DNA from: Symsagittifera roscoffensis
Taxonomy: Eukaryota > Xenacoelomorpha > Acoela > Convolutidae
Assembly: GCF_963678635.1 (NCBI RefSeq)
Contig: NC_087067.1
Coordinates: 18,421,639-18,485,638 of the forward strand
DNA length: 64,000 bases
Reading direction: 5' to 3'
Made by a program: the position numbers and the translations under genes. Positions 49,884 through 61,300 of this stretch are shown here, piece by piece. The notes below the pieces were generated by a model, which was not told the DNA's origin, searched no databases, and was given only the letters and a program-made list of their open reading frames with translations. The stretch's first letter is position 1, and every line of letters starts with the position of its first letter.

Positions 49884-49956
49884 TGATGCTGTCCAGGATC
49901 GAACTGGAGACCTTCTGCGTGTTAGGCAGACGTGATAACCGCTACACCACAGCACC
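49884..49956 (-). tRNA. tRNA-Val (AAC), fully intact
   Basis: Complete cloverleaf identical to the units at 28676 and 45934, although its linker differs slightly (attttctttctg instead of attgtctttctg upstream on the plus strand). The tRNA has stayed unchanged while its flank drifted. Confidence 0.72.
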
Positions 49957-51026
49957 TGAGCTTCTTAAGTAGCTTTTTTTTATTGTTTTGCAGACTGGAA
50001 TTTTCGTCATCAGTGCATATTTCAAAAGTTACGAAAAAATTTCGCATGTCTTATATTAATCCCGTCAAGTGTCAGGCAATTTTTCTGGAGTTAGCTTTAC
50101 CGTATTTTGCATTGAACAAAGTTTTTGTGCAATTCCATTTATCAATTCCATGAAACTGGACTTTTTGATGCTGTCCAGGATCGCACTGGCGACCTTCTGC
50201 GTGTAAGGCAGACGTGATAACCGCTACACCACAGCACCTGAGATTTCTCAATGAGCTTCTTTTTCTTCTTTTGCAGACCTGGAATTTTTGTCATCAGTGC
50301 TGTTGTCGAAAATTTCGGAAAAACGTCGCATGTCTTAAACTATTTTCGTCACATGTTAGGCAATTTTTCCTGGAAATAGTTGAAATATATTTTTCAACGA
50401 ACAAAATAAAATCGTTTCTATAGCCTTTATTCGTCATTTTTATGACGGTTGACTTTCTAATGCTGTCCAGGATTGACTTGGAGACCTTCTGCATATTAGG
50501 CAGACGTGATAACCGCTACATCACAGCACCTGAGCTTGCTCAAGTAACTTTTCTTTCTTGTTTTGCACACCTGGAATTTTTGTCATCAGTGCATTTGTCG
50601 AAAATTTCGGAAAAACTTCGCATGTCCTAATTTATTTTCGTCACATGTTAGCCAATTTTTCCTGGAGTTAGTTGAAATAAATTTTTCAACGAACAAAATT
50701 TTGTATAGTCCTTAATCAACGTTTTTATGACAGTTGACTTTCTGATGCTATCCAGGATCGAACTAGAGACCTTCTGCGTGTAAGGCAGACGTGATAACCG
50801 CTACACCACAGTTCCTCAGCTTTCTCAAGTAGCTTCTTTTTCTTGTTTTTCAGACCTGGAATTTTGTCATCATTGTATTTATAGAAAATTACGGAAAATT
50901 TTTGCATGTCTTAATGTATTGTCGTCACGTATCAGGCAATTTTTCCTGAGTTAGTGGAAACATATTTTTCACCGAACAAAATCTTTGTACAGTCCTTATT
51001 CATCATTATTATGATAATTGTCTTTC

Positions 51027-51099
51027 TGATGCTGTCCAGGATCGAACTGGAGACCTTCTGCGTGTAAGGCAGACGTGATAACCGCTACACAACAGCACC
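51027..51099 (-). tRNA. tRNA-Val (UAC), intact stems
   Basis: The acceptor, anticodon and T stems pair and the loop CTTACAC gives anticodon UAC with U33. The T-loop TTCGATC is intact. One change from the consensus, G9 to T (plus acaacagcacc), lies between acceptor and D-arm and inside the A box. Confidence 0.58.
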
Positions 51100-51184
51100 T
51101 GAGCTTTCTGAAGTAGCTTCTTTTTCTTGTTTTGCAGACCTGGAATTTTTGTCATCAGTGCATTTGTCGAAAATTTCGGAAAAA

Positions 51185-52490
51185 CTTCGCATGTCTTAAT
51201 TTATTTTCGTCACATGTCAGGCAGTTTTTCTGGAGTTAGTTGAAATTTATTTTTCAACGAACAAAATCATTGTACAGTCCTTATTCGTCATTTTTATGAC
51301 GATTGACTTTCTGATGCTGTCCAGGGTTGACTTGGAGACCTTCTGCATGTTCGGCAGACGTGATAACCGCTACATCACCGCATCTGAGCTTACTCAAGTA
51401 GCTTCTTTTTCTTGTTTTGCATGAAGACCTGGAATTTTTGTCATCAGTGCAAATGTCAAAAATTACGGAAAAATTTTGCATGTCAGGCAATTTTTCTGGA
51501 GTCAGTTTCACCGTATTTTCCAATGAACAAAATCTTTGTGCAATCCATATTTATCAATTCTATGATACTGCACTTTCTGCTGCTGTCCAGGATCGAACTG
51601 GAGACCTTCTGCGTGTAAGTCAGACGTGATAACTGCTACACCACAGCTCCTGAGCTTTCAGAAGTAGCTTCTTTTTCTTGTTTTGCAGACCTGGAATTTT
51701 GTCATCATTGTATTTATAGAAAATTACGGAAAATTTTTGCATGTCTTAATGTATTGTCGTCACGTATAAGGCAATTTTTCCTGAGTTAGTGGAAATATAT
51801 TTGTCACCGAACAAAATCTTTGTACAGTCCTTATTCGTCATTATTATGATAATTGTCTTTCTGATGCTGTCCAGGATCGAACTGAAGACCTTTTGCGTGC
51901 AAGGCAAACGTGATAACCGCTACACAACAGCACCTGAGCTTTCTGAAGTAGCTTCTTTTTCTTGTTTTGCAAACCTGGAATTTTTGTCATCAGTGCATTT
52001 GTCGAAAATTTCGGAAAAACTTCGCATGTCTTAATTTATTTTCGTCACATGTCAGGCAGTTTTTCTGGAGTTAGTTGAAATATATTTTTCAACGAACAAA
52101 ATCATTGTACAGTCCTTATTCGTCATTTTTATGACGATTGACTTTCTGATGCTGTCCAGGGTTGACTTGGAGACCTTCTGCATGTTCGGCAGACGTGATA
52201 ACCGCTACATCACAGCATCTGAGCTTACTCAAGTAGCTTCTTTTTCTTGTTTTGCATGAAGACCTGGAATTTTTGTCATCAGTGCAAATGTCAAAAATTA
52301 CGGAAAAATTTTGCATGTCAGGCAGTTTTTCTGGAGTCAGTTTCACCGTATTTTCCAATGAACAAAATCTTTGTGCAATCCATATTTATTAATTCTATGA
52401 TACTGCACTTTCTGATGCTGTCCAGGATCGAACTGGAGACCTTCTGCGTGTAAGTGAGACGTGATAACTGCTACACCACAGCTCCTGAGC
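51185..52490 (-). repeat. 835-bp three-monomer tandem duplication
   Basis: 51185-51650 recurs at 52020-52485 (835 bp). tRNA-like units lie at 51312, 51578, 51862, 52147 and 52413. The unit at 51862-51934 has anticodon UGC (Ala-type). The units at 51312 and 52147 have G at position 33. Confidence 0.9.
51862..51934 (-). pseudogene. tRNA-Val-like unit with Ala-type UGC anticodon
   Basis: The loop CTTGCAC gives UGC on an otherwise Val-like body. The anticodon stem pairs TTTGC/GCAAA through compensating changes at both 28 and 42 (plus gcaaacg and cttttgcg), although the T stem has ctgaag. Confidence 0.55.
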
Positions 52491-55400
52491 TTTCAGAAGT
52501 AGCTTCTTTTTCTTGTTTTGCAGACCTGGAATTTTATCAACAGTGCATTTGTCGAAAATTACGGAAAATTTTAGCATGTCTTAATGTATTGTCGTCACGT
52601 ATCAGGAAATTTTTCCGGAGTTAGTGGAAATATAATTTTCAACGAACAAAATGTTTGTACAGTCCTTATTCATCATTGTTCTGATATTTGTCTTTCTGAT
52701 GCTGTCCAGGATCGAACTGGAGACCTTCTGCCTGTTAGGCAGACGTGATTACCGCTACACCACAGCACCTGAGCTTTCTGAAGTAGCTTCTTTTTCTTGT
52801 TTTGCAAACCTGGAATTTTTGTCATCAGTGCATTTGTCGAAAATTTCGGAAAAACTTCGCATGTCTTAATTTATTTTCGTCAAATGTTAGGCAATTTTTC
52901 CTGGAGTTAGTTGAAATATATTTTTCAACGAACAAATTTCTTGTACAGTCATTATTCGTCATTTTAATGGTAGTTGACTTTCTAATGCTGTCCAGGATCG
53001 AACTGGAGACCTTCTGCGTGTTAGGCAGACGTGATTACCGCTACACCACAGCACCTGAGCTTCTTAAGTTGCTTTTTTTTTAATTGTTTTGCAGACCTGG
53101 AATTTTCGTCATCAGTGCATATTTCAAAAGTTACGAAAAAATTTCGCATGTCTTATAGTAATTCCGTAAAGTGTCAGGCAATTTTACTGGAGTTAGTTTT
53201 ATCGTATTTTGCAATGAACGAAATCTTTGTGCAATTCATATTTATCATTTCTATGATACTGGACTTTCTGATGCTGTCTAGGATCGAATTGGAGACCTTC
53301 TGCGTGTAAGGCAAACGTGATAACCGCTACACCACAGCACCTGAGCTTTCTGAAGTAGCTTCTTTTTCTTGATTTGCAGACCTGGAAATTTTGTCATCAG
53401 TGCATTTTTCGAAAATTACGGAAAATTTTCGCATGTCTTAATTTATTTTCGTCAAATGTTAGGCAATTTTTCCTGGAGTTAGTTGAAATATATTTTTCAA
53501 CGAACAAATTTCTTGTACAGTCATTATTCGTCATTTTAATGGTAGTTGACTTTCTAATGCTGTCCAGGATTGACTTGGAGAACATCTGCATGTTAGGCAG
53601 ACGTGCTAACTGCTACACCACAGCACCTGAGCTTTCCCAAGTAGCTTCTTTTTCTTGTTTTGCAGACCTGGAGTTTTTGTCATCAGTGCAAATGTCAAAA
53701 ATTACGGAAAAATTTTGCATGTCAGGCAATTTTTCTGGAGTCAGTTCACCGTATTTTCCAATGAACAAAATTTTTGTGCAATCCATATTTATCAATTCTA
53801 TGATACTGCACTTTCTGATGCTGTCCAGGATCGAACTGGAGACCTTCTGCGTGTACGTCAGACGTGATAACTGCTACACCACAGCTCCTGAGCTTTCAGA
53901 AGTAGCTTCTTTTTCTTGTTTTGCAGACCTGGAATTTTATCAACAGTGCATTTGTCGAAAATTACGGAAAATTTTAGCATGTCTTAATGTATTGTCGTCA
54001 CGTATCAGGCATTTTTTCCGTAGTTAGTGGAAATATAATTTTCAACGAACAAATTGTTTGTACAGTCCTTATTCATCCTTGTTCTGATATTTGTCTTTCT
54101 GATGCTGTCCAGGATCGAACTGGAGACCTTCTGCGTGTTAGGCAGACGTGATTACCGCTACACCACAGCACCTGAGCTTCTTAAGTTGTTTTTTTTTATT
54201 GTTTTGCAGACCTGGAATTTTCGTCATCAGTGCATATTTCAAAAGTTACGAAAAAATTTCGCATGTCTTATAGTAATTCCGTAAAGTGTCAGGCAATTTT
54301 ACTGGAGTTAGTTTTACCGTATTTTGCAATGAACGAAATCTTTGTGCAATTCTTATTTATCATTTCTATGAAACTGGACTTTCTGATGCTGTCTAGGAGC
54401 GAACTGGAGACCTTCTGCGTGTAAGGCAGACGTGATAACCGCTACACCACAGCACCTGAGCTTTCTGAAGTAGCTTCTTTTTCTTGATTTGCAGACCTGG
54501 AAATTTTGTCATCAGTGCGTTTTTCGAAAATTACGGAAATTTTTCGCATGTCTTAATTTATTTTCGTCACATTGTAGGCAATTTTTCCTGGAGTTAGTTG
54601 AAATATATTTTTCAACGAACAAATTCTTTGTACAGTCATTATTCGTCATTTTAATGGTAGTTGACTTTCTAATGCTGTCCAGGATTGACTTGGAGAACAT
54701 CTGCATGTTAGGCAGACGTGCTAACCGCTACACCACAGCACCTGAGTTTTCCCAAGTAGCTTCTTTTTCTTGTTTTGCAGACCTGGAGTTTTTGTCATCA
54801 GTGCAAATGTCAAAAATTACGGAAAAATTTTGCATGTCAGGCAATTTTTCTGGAGTCAGTTTCACCGTATTTTCCAATGAACAAAATTTTTGTGCAATCT
54901 ATATTTATCAATTCTATGATACTGCACTTTCTGATGCTGTCCAGGATCGAACTGGAGACCTTCTGCGTGTAAGTCAGACGTGATAACTGCTACACCACAG
55001 CTCCTGAGCTTTCAGAAGTAGCTTCTTTTTCTTGTTTTGCAGACCTGGAATTTTATCAACAGTGCATTTGTCGAAAATTACGGAAAATTTTAGCATGTCT
55101 TAATGTATTGTCGTCACGTATCAGGCAATTTTTCCGGAGTACGTGGAAATATAATTTTCAACGAACAAAATGTTTGTACAGTCCTTATTCATCATTGTTC
55201 TGATATTTGTCTTTCTGATGCTGTCCAGGATCGAACTGGAGACCTTCTGCCTGTTAGGCAGACGTGATTACCGCTACACCACAGCACCTGAGCTTCTTAA
55301 GTTGCTTTTTTTTTTATTGTTTTGCAGACCTGGAATTTTCGTCATCAGTGCATACTTCAAAATTTACGAAAAAATTTCGCATGTCTTATAGTAATTCCGT

Positions 55401-55600
55401 AAAGTGTCAGGCAATTTTACTGGAGTTAGCTTTACCGTATTTTGCATTGAACAAAATTTTTGTGCAATTCCTATTTATCAATTCCATGAAACTGGACTTT
55501 TTGATGCTGTCCAGGATCGCTCTGAAGACCTTCTGCGTGTAAGGCAGACGTGATAACCGCTACATCACAGCACCTGAGCTTGCTCAAGTAGCTTTTCTTT
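52491..55600 (-). repeat. 1115-bp four-monomer HOR
   Basis: 53374-54480 recurs at 54489 (1115-1116 bp). tRNA-like units lie at 52697, 52983, 53269, 53555, 53816, 54100, 54384, 54670, 54932, 55216 and 55502. Units at 52697, 52983, 54100 and 55216 share a D-loop change (TTA to TAA). Confidence 0.9.
54100..54172 (-). tRNA. tRNA-Val (AAC), intact stems, one D-loop change
   Basis: All stems pair and the anticodon is AAC. The D-loop reads AGCGGTAA rather than AGCGGTTA, keeping A14, G18, G19 and A21. First TTTT is far downstream, as in the other units. Confidence 0.62.
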
Positions 55601-58300
55601 CTTGTTTTGCACACCTGGAATTTTTGTCATCAGTGCATTTGTCGAAAATTTCGGAAAAACTTCGCATGTCTTAATTTATTTTCGTCACATGTTAGCCAAT
55701 TTTTCCTGGAGTTAATTGAAATAAATTTTTCAACGAACAAAATTTTGTACAGTCCTTATTCAAAGTTCTTATGACAGTTGACTTTCTGATGCTATCTAGG
55801 ATCGAACTGGAGACCTTCTGCGTGTAAGGCAGACGTGATAACCGCTACACCACAGCACCTGAGCTTCTTAAGTTGCTTTTTTTTTATTGTTTTGCAGACC
55901 TGGAAATTTTGTCATCAGTGCATTTTTCGAAAATTACGGAAAATTTTCGCATGTCTTAATTTATTTTCGTCAAATGTTAGGCAATTTTCCCTGGAGTTAG
56001 TTGAAATATATTTTTCAACGAACAAATTTCTTGTACAGTCATTATTCGTCATTATTATGATAATTGTCTTTCTGATGCTGTCCAGGATCGAACTGGAGAC
56101 CTTCTGCGTGTAAGGCAGACGTGATAACCGCTACACCACAGTTCCTCAGCTTTCTAAAGTAGCTTCTTTTTCTTGTTTTGCAGACCTGGAATTTTTGTCA
56201 TCAGAAGATTTGTCGAAAATTTCGGAAAAACTTCGCATGTCTTAATTTATTTTCGTCACATGTTAGGCAATTTTTTCTGGAGTTAAGGAAAAATATTTTT
56301 CAACGAACAAAATCTTTGTACATTCCTTATTCATCATTATTATGATAATTGTCTTTCTGATGCTATCCAAGATCGAACGTGAGACCTTCTGCGTGTTAGG
56401 CAGACGTGATAACCGCTACACCACAGCACCTGAGCTTCTTAAGTAGCTTCTTTTTCTTGTTTTGCACACCGGGAATTTTCGTCATCAGTGCATTTATCGA
56501 ATGTCTTATTGTAATTTCGTCTCTTGTCAGGCAAAGTTCTGGAGTTAGTTTTACCGTATTTTGCAATGAACGAAATCTTTGTGCAATTCCTATTTATCAT
56601 TTCTATGAAACTGGACTTTCAGATGCTGTCTAGGATCGAACTGGAGACCTTCTGCGTGTAAGGCAGACGTGATAACCGCTACATCACAGCACCTGAGCTT
56701 TCTGAAGTAGCTTCTTTTTCTTGTTTTGCAGACCTGGAGTTTTTGTCATCAGTGCATTTGTCGAAAATTTCGGAAAAACTTCGCATGTCTTAATTTGTTT
56801 TCGTCACATGTTAAGCAATTTTTTCCTGGAGTTAATGAAAAATATTTTTCAACGAACAAAATCTTTGTACAGTCCTTATTCATCATTATTATGATAATTA
56901 TCTTTCTGATGCTGTCCAGGATCGAACTGGAGACCTTCTGCGTGTTAAGCAGACGTGATAACCGCTACACCACAGCACCTGAGCTTTTTAAGTAGCTTCT
57001 TTTTCTTGTTTTGCACACCTGGAATTTTCGTCATCAGTGCATTTATCAAAAATTTCGGAAAAACTTCGCATGTCTTATTGTAATTTCGTCACTTGTCAGG
57101 CAAAGTTCTGGAGTTAGTTTTACCGTATTTTGCAATGAACGAAATCTTTGTGCAATTCCTATTTATCATTTCTATGAAACTGGACTTTCAGATGCTGTCT
57201 AGGATCGAACTGGAGACCTTCTGCGTGTAAGGCAGACGTGATAACCGCTACATCACAGCACCTGAGCTTTCTGAAGTAGCTTCTTTTTCTTGTTTTGCAG
57301 ACCTGGAGTTTTTGTCATCAGTGCATTTGTCGAAAATTTCGGAAAAACTTCGCATGTCTTAATTTGTTTTCGTCACATGTTAAGCAATTTTTTCCTGGAG
57401 TTAATGAAAAATATTTTTCAACGAACAAAATCTTTGTACAGTCCTTATTCATCATTATTATGATAATTATCTTTCTGATGCTGTCCAGGATCGAACTGGA
57501 GACCTTCTGCGTGTTAAGCAGACGTGATAACCGCTACACCACAGCACCTGAGCTTTTTAAGTAGCTTCTTTTTCTTGTTTTGCACACCTGGAATTTTCGT
57601 CATCAGTGCATTTATCAAAAATTTCGGAAAAACTTCGCATGTCTTATTGTAATTTCGTCACTTGTCAGGCAAAGTTCTGGAGTTAGTTTTACCGCATTTT
57701 GCAATGAACGAAATCTTTGTGCAATTCCTATTTATCATTTCTATAAAACTGGACTTTTTGATGCTGTCTAGGATCGAACTGGAGACCTTCTGCGTGTAAG
57801 GCAGACGTAATAACCGCTACACCACATCACCTGAGCTTTCTGAAGTAGCTTCTTTTTCTTGTTTTGCAGACCTGGAATTTTTGTCATCAGTGAATTTATC
57901 GGAAATAACGAAAAATTTTCGCAAGTCTTGATGAATTTTTGTCACGTGTCAGGCAGTTTTTCTGGAGTTAGTTGAAATATATTTTTCAACGAACAAAATC
58001 ATTGTACAGTCCTTATTAGTCATTTTTATGACGATTGACTTCCTGATGCTGTCCAGGGTTGACTTGGAGACCTTCTGCATGTTAGGCAGACGTGATAACC
58101 GCTACATCACAGCATCTGAGCTTACTCAAGTAGCTTCTTTTTCTTGTTTTGCATGAAGACCTGGAATTTTTGTCATCAGTGCATTTTTCGAAAATTACGG
58201 AAAATTTTCGCATGTCTTAATTTATTTTCGTCACATGTTAGGCAATTTTTCCTGGAGTTAATTGAAATATAATTTTCAACGAACAAAATTTTTGAACAGT
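55601..58300 (-). repeat. 569-bp two-monomer duplication and flanking monomers
   Basis: 56621-57189 recurs at 57190-57758 almost unchanged. tRNA-like units lie at 55787, 56073, 56358, 56621, 56907, 57190, 57476, 57759 and 58044. Several carry gtctagg, which breaks one T-stem pair. Confidence 0.9.
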
Positions 58301-61300
58301 CGTTATTCATCAATAGGATCGATTTGGAGACCTTCTGCGTGTGAGGCAGACTTGAGAACAGCTACACCACAGCACCTCAGCTTTCTCAAGTAGCTTCTTT
58401 TTCTTGTTTTGCAGACCTGGATTTTTTGTCATCAGTGCATTTGACAAAAGTTACGGAAAAATTTCGCATGTCTTATTGTTATTTCGTCACGTGTCAGGCA
58501 ATTTTTCTGGAGTTAGTTTTACCCTATTTTGCAATGAACAAAATCTTTGTGCAATTCCTGTTTATCAATTCTATGAATTTGGACTTTCTGATGCTGTCCA
58601 GGATCGAACTGAAGACCTTCTACATGTAAGGCAGACGTGATAACCGCTACACCACAGCACCTGAGTTTGCGCAAGTAGCTTCTTTTTCTTGTTTTGCTCA
58701 CCTGGAATTTTCTTCATCAATGCATTTGTCGAAAATTTCGGAAAAACTTCGCATGTCTTAATTTATTTTCGTCACATGTTAGGCAATTTTTCCTGGAGTT
58801 AATGAAAAATATTTTTCAACGAACAAATTCTTTGTACAAATATTATTCATCATTTTTATGTTAGTTGACTTTCTGATGCTGTCCAGGACTGAATTGGAAA
58901 CCTTCTGCGTGTTAGGCAGACGTGATAACCGCTACACCACAGCTCCTGAGCTTTCACAAGTAGCTTCTTTTTCTTGTTTTGCAGACCTGGATTTTTATCA
59001 ACAGTGCATTTGTCGAAAATTACGGAAAATTTTCGCATGTCTTAATTTATTTTCGTCACATGTTAGGCAATTTTTCCTGGAGTTAGTTGAAATATATTTT
59101 TCAACGAACAAATTTCTTGTACAGTCATTATTCGTCATTTTAATGGTAGTTGACTTTCTAATGCTGTCCAGGATTGACTTGGAGAACATCTGCATGTTAG
59201 GCAGACTTGAGAACAGCTACACCACAGCACCTCAGCTTTCTCAAGTAGCTTCTTTTTCTTGTTTTGCAGACCTGGATTTTTTGTCATCAGTGCATTTGTC
59301 AAAAGTTCCGGAAAAATTTCGCATGTCTTGTTGTTATTTCGTCACGTGTCAGGCAATTTTTCTGGAGTTAGTTTTACCCTATTTTGCAATGGACAAAATC
59401 TTTGTGCAATTCCTGTTTATCAATTCTATGAATTTGGACTTTCTGATGCTGTCCAGGATCGAACTGAAGACCTTCTACGTGTATGGCAGACGTGATAACC
59501 GCTACTCCACAGCACCTGAGCTTGCGCAAGTAGCTTCTTTTTCTTGCTTTGCAGACCTGGAAATTTTTTCATCAGTGCATTTGTCGAAAATTACGGAAAA
59601 ACTTCGCATGTCTTAATTTATTTTCGTCACGTGTCAGGCAATTTTTCTGGAGTAAGTTTAAACGTTATTTCCAATGAACAAAATCTTTGTGCAATCCATA
59701 TTTATCAATTTTTTGGAACTGGACTTTCTGATGCTGTCCAGGATCGAACTGAAGGCATTTTGTGTGTAAGGCAGACGTGACAACCGCTACACCACAGCAC
59801 CTGAGCTTTCGCAAGTAGCTTCTTTTTCTTGTTTTGCAGACCTGGAATTTTTGTTATCAGTGCATTTGTCGAAGATTACGGAAAAACTTGCATTTCTTAA
59901 TGAATTTTCGTCACGTGTCAGGCAATTTTTCTGGAGTTATTTGAAATGTAGTTTCCAGCTAACAAAATTTTTGTACAATCCTCATTTTCCATTTTCATAA
60001 GAATTGATTTCCTGATATTGTTCAGGATCGAACTGGAGGCCTTCTGCTTGTTAGGCAGACGTGATAACCGCTACACCACAGCACCTGAGCTTTGTCAAGG
60101 AGCTTCTTTTTCTTGTTTTGCGCACCAGGAATTTTTGTCCTTAGTGCATTTGTCAAAAGTTTCGGGAAAATTTCGCATGCCTTAATCTATTTTCGTCACA
60201 TGTCAGACAATTTTTCTGGAGTTAGTTTAAACGTTATTTCCAATGAACAGAATCTTTGTGCAATCCATCTTTATGAATTCTTTGGAACTGGATTTTCTGA
60301 TGCTGTCCAGGATCGAACTGAAGTCATTTTGTGTGTAAGGCAGACGTGATAACCGCTACACCACAGCAGCACCTGAGCTTTCTCAAGTAATAATTTTTTT
60401 CTTGTTTTGCAGACCTGGATTTTTTGTCATCAGTGCATTTGTCAAAAGTTTTGGGAAAATTTCGCATGCCTTAATCTATTTTCGTCACATGTCAGACAAT
60501 TTTTCTGGAGTTAGTTTAAACGTTATTTCCAAAGAACAGAATCTTTGTGCAATCCATATTTATCAATTCTTTGGAACTGGACTTTCTGATGCTGTCCAGG
60601 ATCGAACTGAAGTCATTTTGTGTGTAAGGCAGACGTGACAACCGCTACACCACAGCACCTGAGCTTTCGCAAGTAGCTTCTTTTTCTTGTTTTGCAGACC
60701 TGGAATTTTTGTTATCAGTGCATTTGTCGAAGATTACGGAAAAACTTGCATTTCTTAAAGAATTTTCGTCACGTGTCAGGCAATTTTTCTGGAGTTATAT
60801 GAAATGTAGTTTCCAGCTAACAAAAATTTTGTACAATCCTCATTTTCCATTTTCATAAGAATTGATTTCCTGATATTGTTCAGGATCGAACTGGAGGCCT
60901 TCTGCTTGTTAGGCAGACGTGATAACCGCTACACCACAGCACCTAAGCTTTGACAAGGAGCTTCTTTTTCTTGTTTTGCGCACCAGGAATTTTTGTCCTT
61001 AGTGCATTTGTCAAAATTTCGGGAAAATTTTGCATGCCTTAATCTATTTTCGTCACATGTCAGACAATTTTTCTGGAGTTAGTTTAAACGTTATTTCCAA
61101 TGAACAGAGTCTTTGTGCACTCCATATTTATCAATTCTTTGGAACTGGACTTTCTGATGCTGTCCAGGATCGAACTGAAGTCATTTTGTGTGTAAGGCAG
61201 ACGTGATAACCGCTACACCACAGCAGCACCTGAGCTTTCTCTAATAATAATTTTTTTCTTGTTTTGCAGACCTGGATTTTTTGTCATCAGTGCATTTGTC

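Larger units (their letters stand above)
49208..51184 (-). repeat. tRNA-Val satellite, partial third copy then diverged units
   Basis: 49322-50630 resembles 47916-49265 (offset about 1406) with more changes than the 2544-bp pair, so it is an older related copy. tRNA-like units lie at 49338, 49600, 49884, 50166, 50458 (AAU), 50743 and 51027. Confidence 0.9.
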
